Positions 46,472-57,510 of a DNA stretch of 64,000 bases are shown piece after piece (positions within the stretch are counted from its first letter, which is position 1; every line of letters begins with the position of its first letter). The position numbers were made by a program, and so were the translations under genes. The notes under the pieces were generated by a model. That model did no database searches. It saw nothing but the letters and a program-made list of their open reading frames with translations, and was not told the DNA's origin. The stretch is from contig CM026390.1 of NCBI GenBank assembly GCA_014843695.1, positions 14,267,318-14,331,317 of the forward strand, read 5' to 3'. This DNA is from Archivesica marissinica. Taxonomy: Eukaryota; Mollusca; Bivalvia; Venerida; Vesicomyidae.

Positions 46472-47932
46472 AGTTGAGTGGTCGAGTAGTTACGGTCGTT
46501 GACTTTAAATTGTTTGCCGCTCACCGCTGCTGGTTCGAATCCCACTGTGGTTTCAGATTATTTCATGTGAGGAAGGTCGCTGGTTCAACCTGGTGAACTA
46601 CTGCTTGGAGGTCTTCCCCCACCAATAGTAGCTGGCAAGCCGCTATGTGACCTACAGTGTCGGGGGTCTTCCCCCACCAATAGTAGCTGGCAAGCCGCTA
46701 TGTGACCTACAGTGTCGGGGGTCTTCCCCCACCAATAGTAGCTGGCAAGCCGCTATGTGACCTACAGTGTCGGGGGTCTTCCCCCACCAATAGTAGCTGG
46801 CAAGCCGCTATGTGACCTACAGTGTCGGGGGTCTTCCCCCACCAATAGTAGCTGGCAAGCCGCTATGTGACCTACAGTGTCGGGGGTCTTCCCCCACCAA
46901 TAGTAGCTGGCAAGCCGCTATGTGACCTACAGTGTCGGGGGTCTTCCCCCACCAATAGTAGCTGGCAAGCCGCTATGTGACCTACAGTGTCGGGGGTCTT
47001 CCCCCACCAATAGTAGCTGGCAAGCCGCTATGTGACCTACAGTGTCGGGGGTCTTCCCCCACCAATAGTAGCTGGCAAGCCGCTATGTGACCTACAGTGT
47101 CGGGGGTCTTCCCCCACCAATAGTAGCTGGCAAGCCGCTATGTGACCTACAGTGTCGGGGGTCTTCCCCCACCAATAGTAGCTGGCAAGCCGCTATGTGA
47201 CCTACAGTGTCGGGGGTCTTCCCCCACCAATAGTAGCTGGCAAGCCGCTATGTGACCTAAGGTGTGGGGGGTCTTCCCCTACCAATAGTAGCTGCAAGCC
47301 GCTATGTGACCTAGTGTGGGGGTTTTGGTGGGTTTGGGGTGGGGTTTTTGTTGGGTTTGCTAAGGTGTGGGTGGTCTTCCCCTGCCAATAGTAGTGGCAA
47401 GCCGCTATGTGACCTACGTGTCGGGGGTCTTCCCCACCAATAGTAGCTGGCAAGCGCTATGGACCTAAGGTGTGGGGGGTCTTCCCTGGGGGTTGTGTTG
47501 GGGTTTCCACCAATAGTAGCTGGCAAGCCCTATGACCTGTGGGGGGTTTGTGGGTTTGTCAGTTTCGGGGGTCTTCCCCCACCAATAGTAGCTGGTAAGC
47601 CGCTATGTGACCTAAGGTGTGGGGGGTCTTCCCCCACCAATAGTAGTTGGCAAGCCGCTATGTGACCTAAGGTGTGGGTGGTCTTCCCCTGCCAATAGTA
47701 GTTGGCAAACCGCTATATGACCTAAGGTGTGGGTGGTCTTCCCCTGCCAATAGTAGTTAGCAAGCCGCTATATGACCTAAGGTGTGAGTGGTCTTCCCCT
47801 GCCAATAGTAGTTGGCAAGCCGCTATGTGATTTAAGGTGTGGGTGGTCTTCCCCTGCCAATAGTAGTTGGCAAGCCGCTATGTGACCTAAGCTATGACAT
47901 TAAGCCATAAAAATAAACAAACAAACAAAACC
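46472..47932 (+). mobile_element. SINE family B, copy 3, with internal VNTR
   Basis: tRNA-like head (gtggtcgagtagttacgg; B-box gctggttcgaatcccac) at about 46478-46530, then the body. The segment ccaccaatagtagctggcaa is amplified to about 1.3 kb, and the family 3' end (gacattaagccataaaaata then aacaaacaaacaaa) follows at 47899-47929. Total ~1.46 kb against ~260 bp for unexpanded copies. Confidence 0.82.
46606..47893. repeat. 55-bp VNTR inside SINE B
   Basis: Units of tcgggggtcttcccccacc followed by aatagtagctggcaagccgc and tatgtgacctacagtg. About eleven consecutive units (46660-47260) look identical. From 47260 to 47580 units are broken by G/T-rich insertions (gggttttggtgggtttgggg), then regular but diverged units (tgtgggtggtcttcccctgc) resume. 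Confidence 0.95.
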
Positions 47933-47954
47933 GGTGTACATTAAAACATTTATA

Positions 47955-48205
47955 CAGTCAAACCTGTGTTAAGCAGCCAGCAAAGGGAAGTAGAGGACAA
48001 CCATAAGCTGTATAGCATTCTGTCCAATTCCTTATTTCAATTGTTGTAAATAACCATGTACATGATAGAAAATAAATATGTTTAAACCAAATGGAATCAC
48101 AGAAAGTGGCTGCTTAATAGAGGTGAAATATATAATAAAAACAACATATTGGGAATCTGGAAACTGGCTGCTTAACACAGGTGACCACTAACACACGTTT
48201 TACTG
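47955..48205. mobile_element. MITE, mariner/pogo-like ends, copy 2
   Basis: CAGTCAAACCTGTGTTAAGC at the left, TTAACACACGTTTTACTG-like at the right (right end more diverged), TA on both sides; interior gtggctgcttaat and ctggctgcttaacacagg as in 1929-2106. Confidence 0.72.
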
Positions 48206-48329
48206 TAGTTAGAACAGTTATTCATTAAAACAGTTCTTAACGAACCAGTTGCTAAGTTGTTACCTCTTGTTGTTGTTGCTAATACCATTTTAGCTTTCTT
48301 CTGTAATCACACAATCAGAGCAGCCAAGT

Positions 48330-50170
48330 TTGTGATTTGAAAAATCCTTTACTACATTAATCAATACACTTGACGACTTTGGAATTATATCAGGTTTAAC
48401 GTTGAACAAATCCAAATGCACCGTTCTCAGAGTAGGTTTGATGAGACATAGTGAAAGAATATACTGTAAAAAGAAGAAATTTAAATGGACGTCAGAGCAA
48501 GCAACTACTTTGGGAATAACATTCAGTAATAATGTCAATACTATGCAACATCTTAACATAACAAATAAAATGCTATCGTTCGAACATTGTTTGAACAAAT
48601 GGAACAAATGGAACCTGTCTTTAATAGGAAAAATAACAGTATTAAAAACATTTGCTTTCCCAAAACTTATATATCCCTTAACAGTTTTAAGTAATCCAAA
48701 TGACCATACACTTAAAGAATTAAAAAATGTCATGTATTTCTGTGGAATAATAAACCTGATAAAATAGCTAGAAAACAAATTATCCAAGACTATGAAGAGG
48801 GGGGGTTAAAAATGTTGGATATAGAAAACTTCGTTACATCACTAAAGGCTAGTTGGATAAAACGAATAATATTTCAAAAAGAATCAAAATGGGTACAAAT
48901 GTATGAAAATATGCTGGAGAAATATGGTAATGACTTCGTTTTTAAAAGTAATGTTAGTTCAACTGACATTTCACGTTTCGAAATAAAATCTCAGTTTTTA
49001 AAAGAAATATTAAAGGCATGGTCAAGTGCAAATTACGTGGAAACGGTAGAAACCATATCCAAAGAACTGCTTTGGAACAATTCGTACATAAAGAAACATT
49101 ATAAGTCCACATTTTTTATAAAGACTGGTTTAATAAGGGGATTCAATATATAGAACATATATACAATTACAGACAATATATAGAACATATATACAATTAC
49201 AGACAATATATAGAACATATATACAATTACAGACAATATATAGAACATATATACAATTACAGACAATATATAGAACATATATACAATTACAGACAATATA
49301 TAGAACATATATACAATTACAGACAATATATAGAACATATATACAATTACAGACAATATATAGAACATATATACAATTACAGACAATATATAGAACATAT
49401 ATACAATTACAGACAATATATAGAACATATATACAATTACAGACAATATATAGAACATATATACAATTACAGACAATATATAGAACATATATACAATTAC
49501 AGACAATATATAGAACATATATACAATTACAGACAATATATAGAACATATATACAATTACAGACTATATACAAACGTATGTAAACTTATTTATGCAATAT
49601 TAACAAAAAGGTCTAAGCCTGAGATTATTAAGCAAGCCAAAAAATGGGAAAATAACTTATCTTTAGTTGATATTAACTGGAAGAAAATATTCACACAACC
49701 GATTAAAGTAACTATTGAAACTAAACTGAGAGAATTTCAATATAAATACCTAATGCATATTATTCCGAACAACAGTTTCCTATTTAAATGTAATATAGTT
49801 GTGTCGCAAATGTGTGATTTTTGCACAATGCAAAATGATTATACAGGATTTCTGGATAAAAATTACAGACTTTTTGAGAATTTTTTTAAAAACAGATGAT
49901 TTAGTTCAATTAAATTATGAATGCATTTCGCTTTGTAATTTCAGTCACAGGAACAAAATATATGAAATGAACATTAATTACATTATACTGCTTGCTAAAT
50001 ACTTCATATTCAAATGTAAATGTGAGAAGAGTATACCAACTGGTGTCCATTTTGTTGCATATTTTAAGTATAAAATAAAAATAGAGGAAACAATTGCATT
50101 GTTCAAAAACAAGCATACTACTTTCACGCTAAAATGGAGACCGTTTCTGAACCACATTAATCAACTAATC
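48330..50170 (+). mobile_element. 5'-truncated LINE (L1/Tx1-like), reverse transcriptase C-terminal part
   Basis: Three-frame reading recovers a degraded ORF: FGIISGLTLNKSKC (RT domain end), NLSLIGKITVLKTFAFPK, a WNNKPDKIARKQIIQDY and EEGGLKMLDIENF block, KASWIKRI, DWFNKGIQYIEHIYNYR, a Cys motif CDFCTMQNDYT and IILLAKYFIFKCK near the end. This order is that of the post-RT region of L1/Tx1-type LINEs. Frameshifts occur near 48745, 49118 and 49840, and the 5' side is missing (about 48300), so it is dead. It lies sense-oriented in NOL12 intron 3 and contains an in-frame minisatellite at 49144-49563. Confidence 0.85.
49144..49563. repeat. 30-bp minisatellite, 14 identical units, inside the LINE
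   Basis: Unit caatatatagaacatatata plus caattacaga. All 14 units appear identical. 30 bp is ten codons, and the LINE frame passes through as QYIEHIYNYR repeated, then continues as LYTNVCKLIYA. Both strands are open through the array. Confidence 0.97.
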
Positions 50171-50362
50171 TTTAAATGTTATATAGTAGATACTCAACCA
50201 TCCACACGACTTCTCCTCTCCTATATTTCTCTCTCTCTTTCCAAAAAATGTAATGAATTTCTCTCCATCATATGTATACATTGTATTGATGTTTAATGTA
50301 TCTGCGATTTAGCATGGACATACTATTTAAAATACATTAATTTATGTTAGTACATTGCATTG

Positions 50363-50609
50363 TTAACCCATTTCATTCTGGATATATTTAAAGGCTTTTG
50401 CAAACAACATAGATCCAGATCAGCCGCAGCGTGACGCTGCGTGCTGATCAGGATCTATGTTGTTTGCTGCATAGCCAAGTGTCTTAGCAAGATCATCTGA
50501 ATAGCAAACAGCATAGATCCTGATCAGACAGCACGTTCCGTGGCGGTTGATCTGGCTCTATGTTCTTTGCAGATACCGTTTGAACGGTATCCAGAATGAA
50601 ATGGGTTAA
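50363..50609. mobile_element. TTAACCC-type MITE with internal hairpin, copy 1
   Basis: TTAACCCATTTCATTCTGG at the left (the match extends to 22 bp) and the exact inverse at the right, TTAA at both outer ends. Inside is a long hairpin: gcaaacaacatagatccag / ctggatctatgttgtttgc arms around cgcagcgtgacgctgcg. TTAA termini suggest piggyBac mobilisation (inference). Confidence 0.85.
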
Positions 50610-50699
50610 CATGTATTTATGTTGATAGAGAAATTTAAAAAAAGGAATTAAAAAAAAAAAGTTTGTGATTTGTAGATGCTTCTCTGTCTGGTTATTTAG

Positions 50700-50812
50700 G
50701 CTGTTGAAAGTGATGAAGAAGTTGAGGGTGAGGGTGAAGACGGTTCCAGTGACGATGAGCAGGGGACAAGCAAACCAGAAACCAGCATCATGAAGCACGA
50801 GCGAGATATGAA
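50700..50812 (+). CDS. NOL12: NOL12 exon 4
   Basis: Acceptor tctgtctggttatttag, then 37 codons plus aa (AVESDEEVEGEGEDGSSDDE ... MKHERDM), donor gtatgt, phase 2. It is an acidic Glu/Asp/Ser linker, variable in the family, so the call rests on splice phase and position: phase 0 from exon 3, and the next exon restores AAG. Unlike exons 2-3 it is present once. Confidence 0.82.
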
Positions 50813-50848
50813 GTATGTGTTTTACTGTTTTATTGGCTCCCCCGAGTC

Positions 50849-51098
50849 TTAGGCTGTCCGATTAGCGCAGTGATTAGCGCACTCGCTTCTCACCAATGTA
50901 ACCCGGGTTTGATCCTCGGACCGGGAAGTATGTGAAATGGTACGGTGGTCTCCAGATCGGACAGGTAGGTTTTATCCGGGTACTCCGGTTTCCTCCCACA
51001 CGAATGACCACATTTACGCTTTCATCCGCGCCAACGAGAGTGATTAATATAAGTTGTTAAAACTTGCTTCGCAATCATTGTAAAATAAATAAAGTTTA
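50849..51098 (+). mobile_element. SINE family D, copy 4, near full length
   Basis: Reference copy: ggctgtccgattagcgcag head with A-box-like tagcgcagtgattagcgc, B-box-like gggtttgatcc, body ggtctccagatcggacagg, tttcctcccacacgaatgac, 3' end gcaatcattgtaaaataaat. In NOL12 intron 4. Confidence 0.88.
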
Positions 51099-51476
51099 AA
51101 TTATCTCACCGGAGTCAAACGAAAGTTGTTTTTGTGTTTCGAGTTTATTCAGGTTTGCCCGCCCGACCAATAGCAACTGTAAAGGAAGAGGCCAAAGGTA
51201 GTTCATCTTATGAGGTGGCTTGAACCCAACCATCTTAAATATTTGGGGACACAGGGTCAAATACTAGAACACTTTTTCAGTGTCAAGGAAAGGCTTTAAA
51301 TGTCCTCTTCTTTTGTTATTGTTCTATTTTAACGAAACATTTCACCATTATATCACCTGAATATTTTGTAGTCACTCTTTTGTAAATGCATGCCTGTCTA
51401 CTCTTGTATTATGACTCTGTTTTATGCAATACAGTTAGTTATTGTTGTTATTGTTAAACTGTTTGTGTATTTACAG

Positions 51477-51603
51477 GAAAATAAAGAACAAGATCCATAA
51501 AACATCAAAGCACCTCAAAAAGAAGAACCACAAGAAATTTAAGAGAACGCTTTCAAAGAAAACAAAGCACAACATTAAATGCCAAAGAAACTTGTGTGCA
51601 TAA
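51477..51603 (+). CDS. NOL12: NOL12 exon 5 and stop
   Basis: Acceptor gtttgtgtatttacag; G completes Lys from exon 4, then 41 codons rich in Lys/His (KIKNKIHKTSKHLKKKNHKK ...) to TAA at 51601-51603. A strongly basic C-terminal tail is typical of NOL12 and fits nucleolar/RNA binding. A 45-bp tandem array begins 19 bases after the stop and would form most of the 3' UTR. Confidence 0.85.
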
Positions 51604-51621
51604 TATATACACTTACATGTA

Positions 51622-52206
51622 CAGTACAACCTGTGCTCAATGGCACATGCAACTATAGACCAGCCACAGTACAACCTGTGCTCAAGGGCACATGCAACTA
51701 TAGACCAGCCACAGTACAACCTGTGCTCAAGGGCACATGCAACTATAGACCAGCCACAGTACAACCTGTGCTCAAGGGCACATGCAACTATAGACCAGCC
51801 ACAGTACAACCTGTGCTCAAGGGCACATGCAACTATAGACCAGCCACAGTACAACCTGTGCTCAAGGGCACATGCAACTATAGACCAGCCACAGTACAAC
51901 CTGTGCTCAAGGGCACATGCAACTATAGACCAGCCACAGTACAACCTGTGCTCAAGGGCACATGCAACTATAGACCAGCCACAGTACAACCTGTGCTCAA
52001 GGGCACATGCAACTATAGACCAGCCACAGTACAACCTGTGCTCAAGGGCACATGCAACTATAGACCAGCCACAGTACAACCTGTGCTCAAGGGCACATGC
52101 AACTATAGACCAGCCACAGTACAACCTGTGCTCAAGGGCACATGCAACTATAGACCAGCCACAGTACAACCTGTGCTCAAGGGCACATGCAACTATAGAC
52201 CAGCCA
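51622..52206. repeat. 45-bp minisatellite, 13 units, just after the NOL12 stop
   Basis: 585 bp = 13 x 45. Unit cagtacaacctgtgctcaag plus ggcacatgcaactatagacc plus agcca. Only the first unit differs visibly (aatggcac). Open on both strands in some frames (TVQPVLKGTCNYRPA repeats), a by-product of 45 = 15 codons. The beginning resembles the MITE end CAGTCAAACCTGTGTTA. Confidence 0.97.
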
Positions 52207-52252
52207 TTAGAAACATGTCTCCAACACCTGCATTTTGCTCTCCGATAAACTC

Positions 52253-52258
52253 ATTAAA
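52253..52258 (+). promoter_or_regulatory. Candidate poly(A) signal ATTAAA for NOL12
   Basis: First ATTAAA after the array, 650 bases downstream of the stop. Unverified; such hexamers are frequent in AT-rich DNA. Confidence 0.25.
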
Positions 52259-52470
52259 TGACCAATGTGATACCTGACATCAAATACCACTTCCTGGCAT
52301 TCCTGTGGGTGGTCTTCACAAACATGTTTGACTGTATTACTGTCCATAATGATTTATCAGATTTTTCTAGTGGACTGGGGAACCGCTGCCTTCATTTTGC
52401 ATGGACGACGTTGGGTGCCAATTGTTTCAGATTACCAGTACTTGGCTATGCTGAACCTCTCATTGATTGC

Positions 52471-52860
52471 TGTTTATTTTGGTTTGGGGTTTAAAGTCGC
52501 ACCAACAGCTTAGGTCATATGGCGACTCTCTAGCTGTTATTGGTGGAGGAAGCTTTGGTCATATGGCGACTCTCCAGCTGTTATTGGTGGAGGAAGCTTA
52601 GGTCATATGGCGACTCTCCAGCTGTTATTGGTGGAGGAAGCTTAGGTCATATGGCGACTCTCTAGCCGTTATTGGTGGAGGAAGCTTAGGTCATATGGCG
52701 ACTCTCCAGCTGTTATTGGTGGAGGAAGCTTAGGTCATATGGTGACTCTCCAGCTGTTATTGGTGGAGGAAGCTTAGGTCATATGGCGACTCTCCAGCTG
52801 TGGAGGAAGACCTCGAATGCCATTTCGATACGTATTTCAGACACCCGGGTAGAACCACTG
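52471..52860 (-). mobile_element. SINE family B, copy 4, with internal VNTR
   Basis: Plus strand: ggtttggggtttaaagtcgc (3' end of the SINE), repeated body, then ttcagacacccgggtagaac near 52831-52850, which parallels ggcacccgggcagaaccac in copy 1. The tRNA-like head is not evident. Confidence 0.78.
52507..52805. repeat. 44-bp VNTR inside SINE B, about 6.5 units
   Basis: Unit agcttaggtcatatggcgac plus tctccagctgttattggtgg plus agga. Same body segment as the 55-bp VNTR at 46606-47893 (opposite strand), but with different unit boundaries and no ccccgacactg spacer. Confidence 0.93.
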
Positions 52861-52909
52861 GCCTACCACAAAGGAAGCATATATAAACGCTGGGGATGTT
52901 TGATGTTGG

Positions 52910-53613
52910 GGAAACATATACATTGAACTATGTGGGGGGGTGGGTAGTAGATAAATTGAAAATGTTTGATGTGGGGGTAGCTTATACATTGAACTATGTG
53001 GGGTTAGCAGATATATACATTGAACTATGTGGGGTAGCAGGTACATACATTTAACTATGTGGGGTAGCAGATACATACATTGAACTATGTGGGGTAGCAG
53101 GTACATACATTGAACTATGTGGGGTTAGCAGATACATACATTGAACTATGTGGGGGTAGCAGATACATACATTGAACTATGTGGGGTAGCAGGTACATAC
53201 ATTTAACTATGTGGGGTAGCAGATACATACATTTAACTATGTGGGGTAGCAGGTACATACATTTAACTATGTGGGGTAGCAGGTACATACATTTAACTAT
53301 GTGGGGTAGCAGGTACATACATTTAACTATGTGGGGTAGCAGGTACATACATTTAACTATGTGGGGTAGCAGATACATACATTTAACTACGTGGGGTAGC
53401 AGATACATACATTTAACTATGTGGGGTAGCAGATACATACATTTAACTATGTGGGGTAGCAGATACATACATTTAACTATGTGGGGTAGCAGGTACATAC
53501 ATTTAACTGTGGGGGGGTAACAGGTACATACATTTAACTATGCGGGGTAGCAGGTACATACATTGAACTATGCGGGGTAGCAGGTACATACATTGAACTA
53601 TGCGGGGTAGCAG
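52910..53613. repeat. 30-bp minisatellite, about 22 units
   Basis: Unit tacatacatttaactatgtg plus gggtagcagg, regular from about 53160; the first part (52910-53160) is degenerate with G-run length changes. Ten-codon periodicity gives spurious ORFs on both strands (MWGSRYIHLT; MYLLPHIVKC). Confidence 0.95.
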
Positions 53614-54091
53614 GTTTACGGTTTTAAATACTTGTATAATATGTAAATTGCCATCATAAATAAATGTATTGAATGTCCAGTCAGCGGAAATATATTGAAT
53701 GAATTACAACTGTATAATGTCTCGATTATAAATAAACATTTCCCACCACACGATGAACAACTAGGAAGTATATTTTAGCCTGATTCTGTCCATAGTGTAA
53801 CCGGTATTTTGATAGTTATGTGTCGGGTATCTATGTCACTATATAACATGAGAATATCATTCAAGCATACTTGTATCGGAACACAATACACGATATGCCC
53901 AGCTAATGCTTCCTGACATATCGTGAACATTCACAAAGGATTTTTTGAGATGAAGGTAAGATAATATAATAGTTGGTCGTTAATGAATGCACAATGATTA
54001 TTTACTAATCTGACTATAGATCAGTCATGTTTTTTCCGAGATGGGTATCCGGCATCGATAATCCACCAAGTGCATTCAATTTACTTCTCAT
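53614..54091. other. Intergenic, no gene recognised
   Basis: Contains a small inverted repeat (cacgatatg / catatcgtg, about 53890-53931) and an AATAAA at about 53654; nothing coding. Confidence 0.5.
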
Positions 54092-54306
54092 GAACCAATA
54101 GCAAGAATGTTCCCAAATTTGGTCATTAGTATCTAGGCAACACTTTTACATAGTCAAATCGAAATCTGTAACCTGAACTCGTGAACAAATAGTATGAATG
54201 TTCCCAAATTTGGTCTGTAGTATCTAGGCAACACTTTTACATAGTCAAAACTAGGTCAAATCGAAATCTGTAACCTGAACTCGTTATGAACAAATAGTAT
54301 GAATGT
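54092..54306. repeat. Imperfect ~95-bp tandem repeat, 2.3 copies
   Basis: The block gaatgttcccaaatttggtc ... acacttttacatagtcaaa ... aatctgtaacctgaactcgt occurs twice, followed by a third start (gaacaaatagtatgaatgt). The second copy has an extra actaggtcaaa. Confidence 0.85.
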
Positions 54307-54506
54307 GGCGGGTAACATCCGTACTACGAACTTTGATACCATTCCTCAAAAACTAGGTCACTAGGACAGCTTGAAGGAGAACTGTTACACAAGATTTCAT
54401 TAACCTATTTTAAATTTGGTCTGCAGTACATATCCTTGCAATAACTGACAATTTGTTGCCATGGGGTCAGTCGGGCGAGTGATGAAGGGTTCTAGGACAT
54501 TTTCAA

Positions 54507-54680
54507 CAGGGCCCTAGGTCAAAATTGTTGGGAGAAAGCAGTGCAATTGCACTATAATGGTATTAAAATGGGGTTAAAATACACATTATGACCATTAATA
54601 CATTTGAATACGAGTGGACAAGTGTATCGTACTGGACAAGATTTTGTATGAAAATTGTAAAAATATTTAGAGCCCATTGG
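54507..54680. mobile_element. hAT-like MITE, decayed copy 3
   Basis: caggg, then aattgttgggagaaagcagt, gggttaaaatacacattatg, ggacaagtgtatcgtactgg and gattttgtatgaaaattgta follow the interior order of 28426-28659. The right terminal repeat is missing. Confidence 0.65.
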
Positions 54681-54796
54681 GGCGATTTCTAAGGCAACTA
54701 CTTTGCGTATGTAGCCCGCTAGAGCGAGTCCTGCTCTAACCATAACGACAGTCATTCAACATGACCGCAAACACTTACACCAAGTTTCAAACAGAA

Positions 54797-54990
54797 ATCT
54801 GTCCGGTTAGCACGCTCGCTTCTCACCAATGCAACCCTGGTTCGGACCGGGAAGTATGTGAGATGGTCTCCAGATCGGACAGGTGGGTTTTCTCCAGTTT
54901 CCGCCCACACGAATGACTACATTTACGCTTTCATCCGCGCCAACGAGAGTGATTAATATAAGTTGTTAGAACTTGCTTCGCAATCGTTGT
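54797..54990 (+). mobile_element. SINE family D, copy 5, internally deleted
   Basis: ctgtccggttagcacgctcgc, gcaaccctggttcgg, gtctccagatcggacaggtg, ccgcccacacgaatgac, ttgcttcgcaatcgttgtaa. Several short blocks are missing relative to 50849-51098. Confidence 0.78.
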
Positions 54991-56394
54991 AAAATTTTTA
55001 AAAAAAAAACAGAAGTCACATATTGTGAAATTTTATTACATAATTTATACATGTGTATCATTTATTCTCATGAAATCAGCACAGTATGAAACTTGCATAT
55101 ACACAGTCATCTACACAGCATATATATATATGGGTTCCTTTCATAATGTTCATGTAAACAGAAAAGACAAGAGCTAACAACATAAAATATATACTATTAT
55201 AAATCATAATCTTGCAGATTTATCTCAGTTTGTACCATCACTCCATAAATACCCAACCACAAGTCTACGTGTAAAACGATCCTGTGAAAACATTTTCAAA
55301 TGAAACCTTATTGGTTAGAGCTTGAAATTTGGGTCAGTGGTTATAAAACTGTTCTCAAACTCGAGCTTAAGTGATATGATTGGGCGAGTTTAAGATTTGC
55401 TCTTGGCTTAACCAATCAGAAGCTGAGTTTTATAACCTCGGGCCTTGCTTAACAACGTAAATTTTTCACTTTAAGCAGTTTAACCGCTTTACCCCCATCT
55501 AACACATTTTGCTGGCATATGTATACAGTGGCATCTTCAGTGCATTGTATGAGAATGTTAACCTTCATATTAGAAAGCGTCATTCTATCCTCAAAGTTGG
55601 CCATCATTTTGATAATTTCACCGTGTCGTTGGTATCTAATGGAGTGGCATAACGCCAATTTAAATTTGGCAGTAAAAAACTACTAGATATTCAAAGTGTG
55701 ACCATGTAAATATTCTTATTTCATTGAATAAGATGCATTAAATCTGATTACAACATTATGGAATCACGTTTCAGTTATTCACCGATATCTGTATAAAATC
55801 TATATTCAATTATGGAATAACTTCAAAAATCTCACTAAATCTCAATAGAACATTCTCGTACATTTCAATCTGACATTCTCGTACAATTCCCGGCAAATTC
55901 ATTTGTAAAGCACGGTAAGGGAATAGATACAACATTTAAATGATTTGGTTCCTTTCGGAGAATTTAAAATCGTGCGCAGATTTACATAATACCTACCTGT
56001 CGTTCACTTTAATTAATGATTCAGTTCTTTTTCAACTTCAGTAAATTGATAATTTGTAAATAAATATCCATACAAGGTGATTATTTACAAATAACAATTT
56101 TACACTAACCAGTTCGTTTAAAATGACTTTCACAATGAGAAACATTGGTCAGTTACTGCCCCTGAATACTCCTAAAAGTAGTATGGTCCTCAATTGGTTT
56201 CCTCTGTTTTTATCATTGCTTACTTTGCACAACATGTTATCAATTTTAATCCACTGTCTTATCTTATGATTTTTAAATAACTAATCTCGACAGCTACTGT
56301 ACTACAGTATGTACAATGGGTAGTTTACTGTAAAATTTTGCGATCAATTAACTAGCATGATATTGATAAAAATCACACTCGCACAATATCTGGC
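54991..56394. other. Intergenic, no gene recognised
   Basis: AT-rich. 55320-55445 has a hairpin-like organisation (ggttataaaactg / gagttttataacct), possibly a worn MITE. No coding feature. Confidence 0.45.
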
Positions 56395-56500
56395 AAGGGA
56401 ACAACAGTAAAAACAAAGGATTCCAAACGAATGGACCAATATACATTTTGGGATAAATCAGACTTTATCTGCCAAGTCTACGAGCAATGTCTCTCATTTC
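56395..56500 (+). repeat. Dispersed repeat shared with 9665-9782
   Basis: agggaacaacagtaaaaaca, aaaggattccaa, gggataaatcagactttat, ctgccaag in the same order as the reverse complement of 9665-9782. Confidence 0.65.
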
Positions 56501-56603
56501 TATACAGGTTGCCATCTTGCAACAGGCTACAAAAGCACTATATGCCGAGGGCTTTCAGTAAAGAAATGCAAATTCTTATTGTTGATTAGGGTAGTCTTTT
56601 TCA

Positions 56604-56675
56604 TTTGGCTCTACGTAGCTCTCTATTTCTGGCTCTCCGTAGCTCTCTATTTCTGGCTATACATAGCTCTCTATA
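56604..56675. repeat. Three-unit ~27-bp tandem repeat
   Basis: ggctctacgtagctctctat, ggctctccgtagctctctat and ggctatacatagctctctat, each followed by tttct or atc. Confidence 0.85.
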
Positions 56676-56771
56676 TCAAAATGCAAAGAAATGAATGTGC
56701 ATAAATTTATTTAATATTGCTGGCATCGAAAAAGGGGGGACACTATTGTTTTTCTGTACAGAATTACGACT

Positions 56772-57009
56772 TTAACCCTTTCCCCCATAGAGATGTAGGT
56801 TTAGTTCATACATTTGGCTGTAATTTACCAATTGGACACAATTAAACTGTGAACTTGCCTACTCAACCTCCATAGAGGTTACTAGGAATTATTACGTGTT
56901 GTATACACTACGCTATTCCGATTTATTATAGCTTGTTCGACTACTAATGTGTCGATCTATGTCAATAGACATTGGCGTCGAGAGGCGCTTCTAAGGGGGA
57001 AAGGGTTAA
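56772..57009. mobile_element. TTAACCC-type MITE, copy 2
   Basis: TTAACCCTTTCCCCCATAGA at the left; ggggaaagggttaa at the right gives TTAACCCTTTCCCC as inverted end. TTAA outermost on both sides. The interior lacks the gcaaacaacatag hairpin of the other copies. Confidence 0.8.
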
Positions 57010-57348
57010 AAAATTTGAATACACCTGAAATATGGAAATGTCAACATTATAATCTGTATACAATATTATGGAAATATGAACATCTGAATACATAATTACT
57101 GACAATATGTGGAGAATATGTGTTTGTTTCAGTGTTTGAGCTGGTTATATTTCACCAATATTATCCCGATAGCACCTTGATATTAAACGTTCATGACGAG
57201 TGAATGATCATTCTTAAAAACAAACAAATGTTCTTGTTATATTAGGCTGAAGTTTTTATATTAGAATAGCATGTGCTAAATAGGGCTGAAGCGTTTTTAT
57301 GTTAGAATAGCATGTGCTAAATAGCTCTAGAACATCTCATTTGAACAA

Positions 57349-57510
57349 TCGCCACCGACGGCTCGAGTCCATAAACATTTAAGTTGACAATATTTCAAAA
57401 TGCAGTGTCTGGAAACGATAAGTGTAAAGAATAAAATAAAATGTGTTATTCCGCTGCTTTCATTTTTATTTCACAAATAAACTTCTATATTTCATTTGGA
57501 AGGCATAAAA
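57349..57510. repeat. Dispersed repeat related to 11805-12030
   Basis: See 11805-12030; shared blocks gagtcc, ttgacaatattt, gaataaaataaaatgtg and atatttcattt. Confidence 0.45.

Noticed and set aside
48290..48787. 165-codon minus-strand ORF
   Set aside because: It is antisense to the LINE reverse-transcriptase frame, which explains its openness.
46606..53613. CRISPR-like regular repeats
   Set aside because: Units are contiguous with no unique spacers, and the setting is a spliced eukaryotic gene region.
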